The notes under the pieces: generated by a model
What the model was told of the DNA's origin: nothing
Databases searched by the model: none
What the model saw: the letters and a program-made list of their open reading frames with translations, nothing else
In this document: positions 1-11,385 of the stretch, in pieces
Numbering within the stretch: position 1 is the first letter of the stretch
How the letters are laid out: each line of letters begins with the position of its first letter
Assembly: GCA_903917565.1 (NCBI GenBank)
Contig: CAIXBB010000045.1
Span: 114,810 to 178,809 of the forward strand
DNA length: 64,000 bases
Source: an uncultured cyanobacterium
Lineage (GTDB): Bacteria > Cyanobacteriota > Cyanobacteriia > PCC-6307 > Cyanobiaceae
Reading direction: 5' to 3'
Position numbers and translations under genes: made by a program

Positions 1-1
1 C

Positions 2-307
2 CGTGGTGACCTGGACCAGATCGAGCTGGAGCAGCAGCAGAAACAGGAGGAGGCCGACCTCAAGGAGCGACGCCGGGCGATGGAGGAGCGGGAGGCGCAG
101 GAACGGCAGCGGCTGCTCGAGCGGACCGGGGATCCGCTCCAGAGCGACCAGCCGCCAGCAGCTGGGGCCCCTGATGCCGAGCTCCCGTCGGCCCCCGCCC
201 TGCCGCCGCCACGGACGCCGCCCACCCGCGAGCGGGAGGCCGCTGGCCCAGCGCCGATCGCCCCGCCTCCCCTGAGCGCTCCACCGGCTCCCGGAAACCA
301 ACCCTGA
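2..307 (+). CDS. C-terminal part of an unidentified protein (5' end outside window)
   Basis: The reading frame is already open at base 2 and stops at 305-307, so only about 101 C-terminal residues are visible. The first 45 are highly charged, rich in Glu, Arg and Gln and probably coiled coil. The remaining 55 are low-complexity Pro/Ala-rich sequence, typical of a disordered tail. No domain can be recognised and the family is unknown. It is followed after 34 bases by a small gene and an ABC1 kinase on the same strand. Confidence 0.6.
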   Translation, partial: RGDLDQIELEQQQKQEEADLKERRRAMEEREAQERQRLLERTGDPLQSDQPPAAGAPDAELPSAPALPPPRTPPTREREAAGPAPIAPPPLSAPPAPGNQP

Positions 308-341
308 TCTGCCACAGTTCGGTGATTCCTCTGGCCTTGTC

Positions 342-686
342 ATGAGCGCGCCGCAGTCCCTTGCCATGGCGGCCATGAACCGCCTGGCCTCCCGCCTGGG
401 CAGCGGCCTGGCCGATGCGGCGGCCACCCTGGCGGTGCTCGCCCAGGAGGCTCCCGCCCGGGTGCAGCAGGAACTCAGCCTGTTCTGGGAGGAGGTGGCC
501 ATGGAAGCCGAACGGATCGAGAACGACCGCAGCGCACCGGCGGCCCCCTCCCGGGGCAGCTCCGTCGACGACCCCCAGGAGCGGATTGATGCCCTGCGCC
601 AGAAGGTGGCCGAACTCTCCAGGCGCCTCGATCAGGTTCCAGCCGCCGCCCCCGATGGTCCGCCGCGGCCTCCAGGGCAGGCCTGA
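342..686 (+). CDS. Small conserved-looking hypothetical protein upstream of ABC1 kinase
   Basis: A 114-residue protein that is Ala-rich and mostly predicted helical. Residues about 5-65 look amphipathic. A Pro/Ser linker around 67-75 is followed by a short coiled-coil segment at 80-98. There is no signal peptide or membrane span. Its stop codon overlaps the start of the ABC1 kinase gene in a TGATG arrangement, so the two are probably translationally coupled. It resembles small plastid/cyanobacterial helical proteins, but I cannot assign a family or function. Confidence 0.65.
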   Translation: MSAPQSLAMAAMNRLASRLGSGLADAAATLAVLAQEAPARVQQELSLFWEEVAMEAERIENDRSAPAAPSRGSSVDDPQERIDALRQKVAELSRRLDQVPAAAPDGPPRPPGQA

Positions 687-2374
687 TGGCGGCCGCCCCC
701 ACCCCCGGGTACCTGCTGTCCCGCCTATGGCGTCCCCTGCGGATCTGGAGGCTCGTGCTCCAGCTCCTGGCCGGTCTCTGGTGGGATGCCAGCCCCTGGA
801 CCTATCCAGGGGGGCGTACTCCCGAGCGCCAGGCCGCCCGCCAGCGCCGACGCGCCCACTGGCTCACGGCCCAGTTCCTTGAGCTTGGCTCCGCCTTCAT
901 CAAGCTGGGGCAGCTGCTCTCGGCCCGCCCTGATGTGCTCCCCGCCGATGTGGTGGAGGAGCTGGCCCATCTGCAGGACCGGGTGCCCGCGTTTCCCTTC
1001 CCTGTGGTGGAGTCCCTGCTGGAGCAGGAACTGGGGGAACGGCGGGCGGAGATCATCGATCTGGAGGTCGTCCCGCTGGGTTCGGCCAGCCTGGCCCAGG
1101 TGCATCGGGCCAGCCTGCGCAGCGGCCGGCAGGTGGTGTTCAAGGTGCAGCGGCCGGGGCTGGAGCGGCTGTTCCGGCTGGATCTGGAGGTGCTGCAGCA
1201 GGTGGCGGCGGTGGTTCAGCGCCATCCCCGCTGGGGTGCCGGCCGCGACTGGGTGGGCATCGCCAAGGAATGCCGGCGGGTGCTGCTGAGGGAGCTGGAT
1301 TTCCGCCTGGAGGCAGAGCACGCCGCCCGTTTCCGGCAGCAGTTTCTCGATGATCCCGGCATCAGGGTTCCGGCGGTGATCTGGGAACTCAGCTCCCGTC
1401 GGGTGTTGTGCCTCGACTATGTCCCCGGCATCAAGATCAACGACCGGGAGGCCCTGGTCCGCGCCGGCATTGATCCGGCGGCGGTGGCGGAGAAGGGGGC
1501 CGCCAGCTACCTGCAGCAGCTGGTCCGTTTCGGCTTCTTCCACGCCGATCCACATCCGGGCAACCTGGCGGTCGCCGCCGACGGGTCGTTGATCTACTAC
1601 GACTTCGGCATGATGGGCCAGATCTCCGAACGGCTGCGCAGCCGGCTGGGGCGCATGGTGCGGGCCGCGGCGGCCCGGGATGCCTCGACCCTGGTGGAGG
1701 AGCTGCAGCAGGCGGGGGTGATCGCCCGGGGCATCGACCTCGGGCCGGTGCGGCGGCTGGTGCGGGTGATGCTCACCGAGGCCCTGACGCCACCGTTCAG
1801 CACCAATGTGCTGGACAAGCTCTCGGGGGACCTCTACGAACTGGTGTACGGCCAGCCGTTCCGCCTGCCTCCGGAACTCATCTTCGTGCTGCGGGCCCTT
1901 TCCACCTTCGAAGGCGTGGGCCGCAGCCTGGATCCGGGCTTTAGCCTGATGGCCATCGCCCGCCCTTACCTGCTGCCCCTCATGACCGCCAGCGGTAACG
2001 GACCCAATGACTTGTTCAATGAGCTCTCCCGCCAGGCGGCGGAGGTTGGCAGCCGGGCCCTGGGGATTCCTCGGCGGCTGGAGGAGAGCCTCTCCCGCAT
2101 CGAACAGGGGGACCTGCAGGTGCTGATCCGGGCCGGAGAAACCGATCGCGTGCTGCGGCGCCTGGCCCTTGCCCAGCAGAGCACCGGTCAGTCGATCCTG
2201 TTGGGAGGGCTGGTGGTGGCAGCAGCGCTGCTGGCGGCCAGCAGCCGCCCCGCCCTGGTGGCCGTGCCGCTGGTGCTGGGGCTGCCGGTGGGCCTCTCCT
2301 GGCTGAAGCTGCAGTCCAGGCTCAAGCGCGATGGGCGGCTGGATCAGCTGCCGGGCCAGCAGCCCGGCGCCTGA
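686..2374 (+). CDS. ABC1 (AarF/UbiB) family atypical protein kinase
   Basis: A 562-residue ABC1/UbiB-family protein. The family marker KLGQ lies at residues 73-76, followed by the Ala-containing nucleotide loop (GSASLAQVH), a lysine-bearing strand (VVFKVQRPG), the catalytic HADPHPGN near residue 286 and DFG near 306. The C-terminus (about 500-550) holds one or two hydrophobic segments, as in thylakoid or plasma-membrane ABC1 proteins. Members are linked to quinone and prenyl-lipid metabolism. Cyanobacteria carry several paralogues, so the exact role is open. The start overlaps the preceding stop by one base. Confidence 0.95.
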   Translation: MAAAPTPGYLLSRLWRPLRIWRLVLQLLAGLWWDASPWTYPGGRTPERQAARQRRRAHWLTAQFLELGSAFIKLGQLLSARPDVLPADVVEELAHLQDRVPAFPFPVVESLLEQELGERRAEIIDLEVVPLGSASLAQVHRASLRSGRQVVFKVQRPGLERLFRLDLEVLQQVAAVVQRHPRWGAGRDWVGIAKECRRVLLRELDFRLEAEHAARFRQQFLDDPGIRVPAVIWELSSRRVLCLDYVPGIKINDREALVRAGIDPAAVAEKGAASYLQQLVRFGFFHADPHPGNLAVAADGSLIYYDFGMMGQISERLRSRLGRMVRAAAARDASTLVEELQQAGVIARGIDLGPVRRLVRVMLTEALTPPFSTNVLDKLSGDLYELVYGQPFRLPPELIFVLRALSTFEGVGRSLDPGFSLMAIARPYLLPLMTASGNGPNDLFNELSRQAAEVGSRALGIPRRLEESLSRIEQGDLQVLIRAGETDRVLRRLALAQQSTGQSILLGGLVVAAALLAASSRPALVAVPLVLGLPVGLSWLKLQSRLKRDGRLDQLPGQQPGA

Positions 2375-2550
2375 TTCACTGATCCCCCCCCCAGGGGCCA
2401 GCGAGCAGAGCCATGGGAAGGGGGGGTGCAGCCGACCCAGCAGGTGTCAACGGTCTGAGGCTGCCGACGCCGGCCTGGCTTGGCAGAGTCTCGGCCCCAA
2501 CGCACTGGACCCTGGGATCGGAGCTGTTCAGCGAGCTGGAGATCGAAGCT

Positions 2551-4149
2551 TCAGGACTGGCACAGCAGCTGATCAGCGGTGCGCAGGGCCAGGGCAAGGG
2601 CGGTGTAGCTGGGATTGGAAGCACTGCCGGTGGGCAGGATGGAGGTGCCGGCGACATACAGGTTGTCGATTCCGTGTACGCGGGCCTGCGCATCCACCAC
2701 ACCGTCGTTCGGGCTGGCCGCCATTCGGGTCGCTCCCATGTGGTGGTAAAGGCTATAGGCCCTCTCTTTCCAGTTGGCCGTGGGGTCCAGCAGGTAGGGA
2801 CTGAGTTGAACCCTCGCGATTCCTGCCGATTCCAGGCTGCGTTTCAAGGCTTGTCCATAGGTCTGCAAAGCCTGGAAGGTGAGGTCACTGATCAGCCAGT
2901 GCACCTGGGGGCGGTGAAGGCCGTAGGCGTCGCGCTGCTCGCCAAGGGTGATACGGCTTGCATGGAGGGGCTCGCATTCGGCATTGGCCATCAAAAAAAA
3001 CCGCCCATCGCGGGGAATCGCGATGCGATGCTCCACGAAGTGGGTGGCCAGCAGCTCAAGCGTCTGGGGCGCTGCTCGAAGCAATCGCCAGAGATCATTG
3101 AAACTCGCTCGCTGCTCTCCGTCATTGGAACTTCGGGTGCTGCTGCGAAGGCTGGAATAGATCTTTCTGGCGCAACTACGCGGGGAGTAGTCGTCTTCCT
3201 GCACATCCAGATTACCCGTAACATTGAGAAGGCCATTCCGCCGTTGCAAGGCTTGGGCAAGCTGAATCTTTGGTAGATATTTCTGGTTGCCAGGCACGAA
3301 ACTGGCAAACAGGTGACGAAAAGCGCCCCAATCCACCGGCATTAATCTGGCAGCATAAAAACCTATATGATCCTGGTAGTAGCGCCCCACCAGATCAGCC
3401 TGATTGCCGATACCACAGCCCCCTGCCTGTGGGGAGCCCAGCAGAATGCGGGCATTCTCAATCCCTCCGGCGCAGAGCACCACCACCCTGGCGGCAATGC
3501 TGGTTTCCCTGCCATGGGGGCTGCGAATTCGTACCCTGCGCGCATGGCAACCATCCCGATCCAGTTCCAGGGCAGCCACCTTGGCATTCAACAGGCAATC
3601 CACCTGTCTGGAGGTCTCGATGGAACGGCGATGGACCGAAGCCAGGTAAGGATGGGGGCTGTACTTGGAGAGCCCGAGCTCCAGATCCCGGCCGTCTTGA
3701 AAGGGGGCGGTCACCTGTTCGGATTGCCAGAGATCTGCATCAAACGGCAGTGGGCTCAAGCCAAGGAAACGGTCGGCTGCTGGATAGAAGCGATTCAGTT
3801 CTTTCCAGCTGATCGGCCAGCTGCCCCGTATTGAAAGAAAGGGCCGGTCTGCCAGATCAAGGCAGCTGAAGGGCAGGGCCTGGCCTCCCCAGCGCCGACT
3901 GGACCCGCCGAAGCCCCGGGCCCTGGAGCCGGCCACGGCGGAGGGCACATCGCCGCTGTTGGCTTCTGCGGGAACCGTGGAAGCGACTTCCGTATCCTCC
4001 AGATTCCCTTCCTCCACCAGCAAGATCCGCCGGCGGCTGTGGGTGGTGAGGTGGTTTGAAATTGCCAGACCCATGACGCCAGCACCCACGATGCAAAGAT
4101 CGGTTTCCTCGGGAACTGAATGGTTGGTATCGGAAAAATCGATGAACAT
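2551..4149 (-). CDS. GMC-family FAD-dependent oxidoreductase
   Basis: A 532-residue glucose-methanol-choline family flavoprotein. The N-terminal FAD-binding Rossmann motif reads GAGVMG near residue 22. It is followed by a GGSSRRWGG segment around the flavin, an internal CAGGIENARILL strand, and C-terminal HHMGATRM and SNPSYTALALALR motifs that hold the conserved active-site region. No signal peptide is seen. It lies 10 bases downstream of an aldo-keto reductase gene and is probably co-transcribed with it, which suggests sequential redox steps on one sugar or alcohol (inference). Base composition in the middle of the gene (about 2940-3400) is clearly less GC-rich than the neighbouring genes. 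The substrate is unknown. Confidence 0.92.
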   Translation of the reverse strand: MFIDFSDTNHSVPEETDLCIVGAGVMGLAISNHLTTHSRRRILLVEEGNLEDTEVASTVPAEANSGDVPSAVAGSRARGFGGSSRRWGGQALPFSCLDLADRPFLSIRGSWPISWKELNRFYPAADRFLGLSPLPFDADLWQSEQVTAPFQDGRDLELGLSKYSPHPYLASVHRRSIETSRQVDCLLNAKVAALELDRDGCHARRVRIRSPHGRETSIAARVVVLCAGGIENARILLGSPQAGGCGIGNQADLVGRYYQDHIGFYAARLMPVDWGAFRHLFASFVPGNQKYLPKIQLAQALQRRNGLLNVTGNLDVQEDDYSPRSCARKIYSSLRSSTRSSNDGEQRASFNDLWRLLRAAPQTLELLATHFVEHRIAIPRDGRFFLMANAECEPLHASRITLGEQRDAYGLHRPQVHWLISDLTFQALQTYGQALKRSLESAGIARVQLSPYLLDPTANWKERAYSLYHHMGATRMAASPNDGVVDAQARVHGIDNLYVAGTSILPTGSASNPSYTALALALRTADQLLCQS

Positions 4150-4159
4150 GCCGATGAAT

Positions 4160-5179
4160 TCAGCTGCGAATGCTTGGGTGGGTATCCGTCACTTCCAGGA
4201 GAACTTGCTTGACCGCCTGCTGGAAGTCTGGAGCCCTTTCCAGCAGCTGAGTATTTTTGCGTATGTGGTCAGCATTGCGGCTTGAAAAGATGACGCAACC
4301 CGAGGCGTTCTTTGTCAGGGCTAAGCTGAGGAGAAAGTCACTGACCAGGCCAGGAAGGCTGGGATCCTGGTCGGTGAGTGTGGCCCAGCGCTTGCTTATG
4401 CTCTGTAGGGAAGTGACCCCAGGTTCCTGACTCAATCGCAAGGAACTATGGGTGAAAAGCGGAGGCTTACCTCGCTGGACAAACCATTCAGTATCATTGT
4501 CTGTCCATGCATCGGGAATCTGCACGACCCATGGCATGGCGGGATGGCTCTCCAGGATTCGGCGACTCTGCCAGCGACCACTGCCGATGCCGTAGTGGCG
4601 AATCTTGCCCTCTCGTACCAGATCTTCCAGACAATCAATGAAGGGCGCGTTGAGATAGTCAGCATGACATTCGTGCAGTAAGTAGTAATCGATATAGTCG
4701 GTGGCCAGATCCCGAAGGCTCCCCTCGAGGTGGCTGCGTAGCATCGCCGGTGTGTAGGGAATCGCTGGAGTGGCCGGCCGCTCGGCCGCTGCGCTGTCGC
4801 TGGATTTTGGGACCGTCACAGGCGAAGGCGTCTGGGCTCGAGCCTTTCGGGCCCGGGATGCGGAGCGTTGCCGAAGGGGGATCAGCAGCCGGCGATTGAT
4901 CACCCTGGCGATGGGAATCAAGGGCCGCACCAGCGACGGCTGCTGACGGGGCAGCAGCCCGTATTTGGTGGTGATCGTGAGGGTATCCCGCCTGCAGCGG
5001 CAGAATGTACCGAGAAGGGATTCAGCCTGCCCCTGGCCGTAGAGGGGGGCCGTGTCGAAATGGTTGATGCCCTGATCCAAGGCCATTTCAAGCAGACGCA
5101 GCCTTCCTGTTGTCGTGAGGGCGGCCCCCATGATCCCAGAGGTGCCAAACCCGAATCGCGATGGGAAGGCAGATGTCAC
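4160..5179 (-). CDS. Aldo/keto reductase
   Basis: A 339-residue NAD(P)H-dependent TIM-barrel reductase. The catalytic tetrad is visible: Asp and Tyr in FDTAPLYG, Lys in TITTKYG and His in YYLLHECH. An extra basic, Ser/Ala-rich insertion at about 108-140 separates strand 3 from the catalytic His segment and is longer than usual. The C-terminal strands keep the cofactor-binding pattern (VIFSSRNADHIRKN). It is the first gene of a two-gene unit with the GMC oxidoreductase. Similar small AKRs act on sugars or pyridoxal, but the substrate is not deducible. Confidence 0.93.
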   Translation of the reverse strand: MTSAFPSRFGFGTSGIMGAALTTTGRLRLLEMALDQGINHFDTAPLYGQGQAESLLGTFCRCRRDTLTITTKYGLLPRQQPSLVRPLIPIARVINRRLLIPLRQRSASRARKARAQTPSPVTVPKSSDSAAAERPATPAIPYTPAMLRSHLEGSLRDLATDYIDYYLLHECHADYLNAPFIDCLEDLVREGKIRHYGIGSGRWQSRRILESHPAMPWVVQIPDAWTDNDTEWFVQRGKPPLFTHSSLRLSQEPGVTSLQSISKRWATLTDQDPSLPGLVSDFLLSLALTKNASGCVIFSSRNADHIRKNTQLLERAPDFQQAVKQVLLEVTDTHPSIRS

Positions 5180-5610
5180 AGCCGCGGCGATGATCCGCCA
5201 AGGTGATTGTTCACCTTAGCAGGCTTTCGATTCAGATTCGATGATCGGTGCTTGAGATGTGCAGCGAGGGCCGGGAACCGCTGTTTGAAGCGCTGATACG
5301 TGCACGCGTCCCGATGGGCTTGTGTTCATGATAACTCCGTCTCTTCATCCTCACGGGGTGCAATACATCGAAGGTCTGCATCGAAGTTCGCGAGGTCTGG
5401 GTGCGAGCATGTGCCCAGCGTCCTGTTCTCAAGCTTGCGATGCTTCCACGGACGCGGCCAGGGCGAAAAACATTCACTCCAGCCAGTCGGATCTTGACGG
5501 CCTCGAATGATGTCTTTGGACTGAGCTCTCAACCGATCACCACCGCCCTCTGTGGAGACCGCTTCCCCGGAGGCCTTCCGATGGCTGGGGAGATTCCAGA
5601 TCGCCTGGCC
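5180..5610. other. 431-base intergenic stretch with no convincing gene
   Basis: This lies between the aldo-keto reductase start and the enolase stop, both on the minus strand. It is less GC-rich than the neighbouring genes. The short open frames here have arbitrary compositions and no family resemblance. I see no clear terminator for enolase. It presumably contains the promoter of the reductase/GMC pair. Confidence 0.5.
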
Positions 5611-6930
<1,320 letters not shown>

Positions 6931-7035
6931 CTATGGGGGGCTCTCCACCGTTGCCTGTGTTCCCTGCGCCACCGCCCGGCCATGGCCCGGGCCTGCGGCC
7001 CCCTGGTCAGAATGACTCCAGCTGGTCCAGTGCCG

Positions 7036-7437
7036 ATGCGACTGCTTCACACCATGCTCCGGGTGGGCGATCTGGAGCGCTCCCTGCGCTTCTACATCGA
7101 GGTGCTGGGCATGCGGTTGCTGCGCCGCAAGGACTATCCCGGTGGGTCCTACACCCTGGCCTTCGTGGGCTACGGCGATGAAAAGGACACCACTGTCCTG
7201 GAACTCACCCACAACTGGGGCACCGACGCCTACGAGCTCGGCACGGGCTTCGGCCACCTGGCCATCGGCGTCGATGACATCTACGTCACCTGCGCGGCCA
7301 TCGCCGCCAAGGGGGGGCGAGTGGTGCGCCAGCCCGGCCAGAAGCAGCACGGCACCAGCGTGATCGCATTTGTGGAGGATCCCGACGGCTACAAGGTGGA
7401 ACTGATCCAGACGTCGCCTCGGTCCGATGCGCACTGA
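7036..7437 (+). CDS. gloA: Lactoylglutathione lyase (glyoxalase I)
   Basis: A 133-residue VOC-fold metalloenzyme that isomerises the methylglyoxal-glutathione hemithioacetal. All four metal ligands known from the family are in place: His5, Glu56, His74 and Glu122. The ATG at 7036 gives the standard N-terminus. The frame is also open far upstream, but that part is antisense to eno and is not coding. The 3' end overlaps clpB by 11 bases, so the two genes are probably co-translated. Confidence 0.96.
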   Translation: MRLLHTMLRVGDLERSLRFYIEVLGMRLLRRKDYPGGSYTLAFVGYGDEKDTTVLELTHNWGTDAYELGTGFGHLAIGVDDIYVTCAAIAAKGGRVVRQPGQKQHGTSVIAFVEDPDGYKVELIQTSPRSDAH

Positions 7438-10234
7438 TTCCCGCCCGCGCGACGACAGGGGGCCGGCGGGCGCCCCCGCCAGCCTCACCGGCGATCCCGA
7501 CCGCTTCAGTGATGCCGCCTGGGATCTGCTGATCGCCTCCCAGGAGCAGGCGAGGCGGTGGCGTCACGGCGCCATGGACGTGGAGCACCTGCTGCTCACC
7601 CTGCTGTTGAACCGGCGCTTCGCCGCCTGGGTGGCGCCCCTGCCCCTCGACGAGGACCGGCTGCTGGATCGACTGGAAACCTTCTGCGCCGAGCAGCCTG
7701 GCGGAGACGGCGGCACGCTGTACATCGGCGATGCCCTCGAAGATCTGCTGGAGGAGGCCGATCGCCGCCGTGCGGCCTGGGGATCCCGGCTGCTGGATAT
7801 CCCCCATCTGCTGCTGGCCCTGCTGGTGGAACCCCGGATCGGGGCGTCCCTGCTGGTGGAGGAGGGGCTGAGCGAAGACCTGCTGCTGCGCCAGTGGCGG
7901 CCACTGCCGGCCGTTGCGAGTCTCTCCCCGGCCCCGGCTTCGCCTCCGGCGGCTGCAGCACCACCCCCGCCGCCGCCGGCACCGCCCCAGCCACCACCTG
8001 GAACGGACACCCCCTTGACCCTGCAGCGGGAGGAGGACCCCGAACCCGGTGCCCTGGCCCGCTACGGCCGTGACCTCACCGCCGCCGCCCGGGCCGGAGA
8101 ACTTGATCCGGTGGTGGGCCGGGATCCGGAGATTCGCCGGCTCATCCAGGTGCTCTCCCGCCGCAGCAAGAACAACCCGGTGCTGATTGGTGAGCCCGGC
8201 GTCGGCAAGACCGCCGTGGCCGAATCCCTGGCCCAGCGGATCGTGGCCGGCGAGGTGCCCGATGCGCTCCGGGGGCTGCGGCTGGTGGCTCTGGATCTGG
8301 GGGCCCTGATCGCCGGGGCCAAGTTCCGCGGCCAGTTTGAGGAGCGCCTGCGCAGTGTGCTGGCCGAGGTCCGCGACTGCGACGGTGCGAGAAGCGCTGG
8401 CGGGGTGGTGCTGTTCATCGACGAGCTGCACACGGTGGTGGGCAGCGACCGCTCCGGCACCGATGCGGCCAGCATCCTCAAGCCGGTGCTGGCCCGGGGC
8501 GACCTGCGTTGCATCGGCGCCACCACCCCCGAGGACTACCGGCGCAGCATCGAGAAGGATCCGGCCCTGGGGCGCCGTTTCCAGCAGGTGGTGATCCGCG
8601 AACCCGACGGTCCCACCTGCCTGGAGATTCTGCGCGGGTTGAAGGAGCGCTACGAGCTCCACCATGGGGTCACCATCACCGATGGGGCCCTGGTGGCGGC
8701 GTCAAGGCTCGCGGCCCGCTACATCAGTGACCGCTGCCTGCCCGATTCGGCCATCGACCTGATCGACGAGGCCGCTGCCAACCTGCGGATGGAAGCCACC
8801 TCCAAGCCCCAGGTGGTGGAGGCGGCCGAGGCGGAACTGCGGCGGGTGGAACTGGAGCTGCTGGCGGCTGAAGCGGCCCCTCTGGAGGACCGCCTGCAGC
8901 TGCAGGAGAAGCGGCGCCTCGCCCACGAGCTGCTCGAACGCCTGCAACGCCGCTGGGCGGGGGAGCGGGAGCGCCTGCAGGAACTGCGTGAGCTCATGCA
9001 CCAGGACGAGGACCTGCGCCACGCCATCGCTGAGGCGGAGCGGGACGGGGATCTGGAGGAGGCGGCCCGTCTCCAGTACGACCAGCTGCACGGCGTGCAG
9101 CAGCGCCGCGCCGCCGTTGAGGCGGAGCTGCAGACCGATCCGATGCTGCGGGAGCAGGTGGAGGAGGGGGACATCGCCGATGTGGTGGCCCGCTCCACCG
9201 GCATCCCCATTCAGCAGCTGCTGGCCGGTGAACGGCAGAAGCTGCTGGAGCTGGAGCAGCGGCTTGCGGAGCGGGTGATCGGCCAGCCGGAGGCGGTGGC
9301 GGCGGTGGCAGCCTCGATCCGCCGTTCCCGGGCCGGCATGCAGGCCCCCACCCGACCGGTGGGGTCGTTCCTGTTCCTGGGGCCCACGGGTGTCGGCAAG
9401 ACGGAACTGGCCAAGGCCCTGGCCGCCGCCCTCTTCGATGAGGAGGAGGCACTGGTGCGGCTGGACATGAGCGAATTCATGGAGCGCAACGCCGTCGCCC
9501 GCCTGGTGGGGGCCCCCCCCGGCTACGTGGGTTACGAGGAGGGCGGCCAGCTCACCGAGGCCGTGCGCCGCCGCCCCTATGCGGTGCTGCTGCTCGACGA
9601 GGTGGAAAAGGCCCACCCCGATGTGTTCAACCTGCTGCTGCAGGTGCTCGATGACGGCCGCCTCACCGATTCCCAGGGACGCACGGTGGACTTTCGCCAC
9701 ACCGTGGTGATCATGACCAGCAACCTGGCCAGCCGGGCGATCCTGGAACGGGCCCGCTCCGGCTCAGGCCCTGATGGCGGCTTGGGTTCCCACCCCCCGG
9801 AGGGGGAGCAGGCCCAGGAGCGCGCCCTCGATCTGGCGGTGGAGGAGGCCCTGTCGCGCCAGTTCCGCCCGGAATTCCTCAACCGCATCGATGAGGTGAT
9901 CCGTTTCCGTCCCCTGGCCCGCGCCGATCTCGAGCGCATCGTGCGGTTGCAACTGTCGGAGCTGGCCGCCCTGCTGCGGGAGCAGCACCTGGAGCTGGAA
10001 CTGGACGAGGCCGTCGTGGTGGCCCTGGCCCAGCAGGGCTATGAGCCGGAGTACGGCGCCCGGCCGCTGCGGCGGGTGCTGCGACGTCGCATCGAGAACC
10101 CCCTGGCCACCGAGTTGCTGGAGGATCACTTCAGTGGGGCCAGGGGGGTGCGACTCGAACTCGCCGGCCCCGGGGATGCGGGCTTTCGCTTCCTTCCCCT
10201 GAGGGACCAAGGGGAAGGACGTCCGGTAGGGTGA
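7427..10234 (+). CDS. clpB: ClpB-type AAA+ disaggregase (ClpB2-like)
   Basis: A 935-residue Hsp100 chaperone that threads aggregated proteins. Order: an N domain (about 27-150), an unusually long Pro/Ala-rich linker (161-195), AAA module 1 with Walker A GEPGVGKT at 255-262, a full coiled-coil M domain of about 115 residues, then AAA module 2 with GPTGVGKT, the pore loop GYVGY and the Walker B region [10 protein letters not shown]. The M domain and the absence of a ClpP-binding loop separate it from ClpA/ClpC. Cyanobacteria usually carry a heat-inducible ClpB1 and a second ClpB2; the divergent N domain favours ClpB2 (inference). The start codon lies inside gloA. Confidence 0.94.
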   Translation: MRTDSRPRDDRGPAGAPASLTGDPDRFSDAAWDLLIASQEQARRWRHGAMDVEHLLLTLLLNRRFAAWVAPLPLDEDRLLDRLETFCAEQPGGDGGTLYIGDALEDLLEEADRRRAAWGSRLLDIPHLLLALLVEPRIGASLLVEEGLSEDLLLRQWRPLPAVASLSPAPASPPAAAAPPPPPPAPPQPPPGTDTPLTLQREEDPEPGALARYGRDLTAAARAGELDPVVGRDPEIRRLIQVLSRRSKNNPVLIGEPGVGKTAVAESLAQRIVAGEVPDALRGLRLVALDLGALIAGAKFRGQFEERLRSVLAEVRDCDGARSAGGVVLFIDELHTVVGSDRSGTDAASILKPVLARGDLRCIGATTPEDYRRSIEKDPALGRRFQQVVIREPDGPTCLEILRGLKERYELHHGVTITDGALVAASRLAARYISDRCLPDSAIDLIDEAAANLRMEATSKPQVVEAAEAELRRVELELLAAEAAPLEDRLQLQEKRRLAHELLERLQRRWAGERERLQELRELMHQDEDLRHAIAEAERDGDLEEAARLQYDQLHGVQQRRAAVEAELQTDPMLREQVEEGDIADVVARSTGIPIQQLLAGERQKLLELEQRLAERVIGQPEAVAAVAASIRRSRAGMQAPTRPVGSFLFLGPTGVGKTELAKALAAALFDEEEALVRLDMSEFMERNAVARLVGAPPGYVGYEEGGQLTEAVRRRPYAVLLLDEVEKAHPDVFNLLLQVLDDGRLTDSQGRTVDFRHTVVIMTSNLASRAILERARSGSGPDGGLGSHPPEGEQAQERALDLAVEEALSRQFRPEFLNRIDEVIRFRPLARADLERIVRLQLSELAALLREQHLELELDEAVVVALAQQGYEPEYGARPLRRVLRRRIENPLATELLEDHFSGARGVRLELAGPGDAGFRFLPLRDQGEGRPVG

Positions 10235-10242
10235 TCGTTTGT

Positions 10243-10272
10243 CGATGCCTGCCGACGTAACGGCAGGCATCG
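10243..10272 (+). terminator. Perfect 12-bp hairpin between clpB and secE
   Basis: Bases 10243-10254 are the exact reverse complement of 10261-10272, with a 6-base loop (ACGTAA). It starts 9 bases after the clpB stop. No T-tract follows, so it is either an imperfect terminator, an mRNA 3'-end stabiliser or a 5' leader structure of secE. An ATG lies inside its left arm. Confidence 0.6.
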
Positions 10273-10283
10273 GAATCCACGCC

Positions 10284-10577
10284 GTGGAACCCATCCCCCC
10301 CGTCACCACCACCACGAGCACTCCCGAAGGGCCCCTGGCCCAGGGGAACGGCCTGTCCGCACCCGATGATGGGCAGGACAGTCCTGCGGCCGAGGAGGAG
10401 ACCCCCACCGGTTTCCTCGCGGTCACCCTTGCGGAGCTGCGAAAGGTTGTCTGGCCGAGCCGCCAGCAGCTGTTCAGTGAATCGGTGGCGGTGATCCTGA
10501 TGGTGAGCCTTTCGGCCGCGGCCATCGCGGCGATCGACCGCTTCTATCACTGGGGATCGGCCCAGATCTTCCGCTGA
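10284..10577 (+). CDS. secE: Preprotein translocase subunit SecE
   Basis: A 97-residue bacterial SecE with a single C-terminal membrane span (about 70-90), preceded by the conserved amphipathic helix containing LRKVVWPSRQQL. It clamps SecY in the SecYEG channel. The GTG at 10284 is preferred because the in-frame ATG at 10245 lies inside a perfect hairpin and would add an unconserved 13 residues. Neither start has a clear Shine-Dalgarno sequence. The N-terminal 45 residues are Pro/Thr/Glu-rich. The stop overlaps the nusG start (TGATG), the classic secE-nusG coupling. Confidence 0.93.
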   Translation: MEPIPPVTTTTSTPEGPLAQGNGLSAPDDGQDSPAAEEETPTGFLAVTLAELRKVVWPSRQQLFSESVAVILMVSLSAAAIAAIDRFYHWGSAQIFR

Positions 10578-11290
10578 TGACCCTTCCCCTGTCTGCCGTG
10601 CCCGAGATCGAACCGGAAGCCCCCGAGGTGCTTGAGCTACCTGGCGAAGCCAGTGGCCTGGTGGCCGAGGGGGCTGACCTTGCCGCAGGTGAGGGTTCTG
10701 CCGAGGCCGGTGAAACCGCCAAGCCCCAGGTGGCGCGCTGGTATGCCGTTCAGGTGGCCTCCAGCTGCGAGAAAAAGGTGAAGGCCACGCTCGAGCAGCG
10801 GGCCGTCACCCTGGGGGTCAGCAACCGGATCCTCGAGATCGAAATTCCCCAGACCCCCGGTGTCAAGCTGAAGAAGGACGGCAGCCGCCAGTCCATCGAG
10901 GAAAAGGTGTTCCCCGGCTACGTGCTGGTGCGCATGGTTCTCGATGAGGACACGATGATGGCGGTGCGCAGCACCCCCAACGTCATCAACTTCGTGGGCC
11001 AGGAGGAACGCCGCGCCACCGGCAAGGCCCGGGGCCACATCAGGCCCCGGCCCCTGAGCCGCCAGGAGGTCGACCGCATCTTCAAGCGTGCCGCCGAGAA
11101 GAAGCCCGTCCTCAAGGTCGACCTCACCGAAGGCGACCAGATCCTCGTCACAGCTGGTCCTTTCAAGGACTTCCAGGGTGAGGTGATCGAAGTCTCCGGA
11201 GAACGCAGCAAGTTGAAGGCCCTCCTGTCGATCTTCGGCAGGGAGACCCCTGTCGAGCTCGAGTTCTCCCAGATCAGCAAACAGAGCTGA
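10577..11290 (+). CDS. nusG: Transcription termination/antitermination factor NusG
   Basis: A 237-residue Spt5-family factor that binds elongating RNA polymerase. An acidic N-terminal extension (about 1-45) precedes the NGN domain, which begins at [15 protein letters not shown] and contains FPGYVLV. The C-terminal KOW domain includes [10 protein letters not shown]. The start overlaps the secE stop by one base. The extension is longer than in E. coli NusG, and similar acidic extensions are seen in cyanobacterial homologues. Confidence 0.97.
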   Translation: MTLPLSAVPEIEPEAPEVLELPGEASGLVAEGADLAAGEGSAEAGETAKPQVARWYAVQVASSCEKKVKATLEQRAVTLGVSNRILEIEIPQTPGVKLKKDGSRQSIEEKVFPGYVLVRMVLDEDTMMAVRSTPNVINFVGQEERRATGKARGHIRPRPLSRQEVDRIFKRAAEKKPVLKVDLTEGDQILVTAGPFKDFQGEVIEVSGERSKLKALLSIFGRETPVELEFSQISKQS

Positions 11291-11385
11291 TCAGCGGCGG
11301 CCGCCTCCCTGCGGAGGGCGGCCCCGGGTGGTCCCCCACAGGGCCGCCATACGCCGGGCCGGCGATCGCCCCGGCAATCCGCAGC

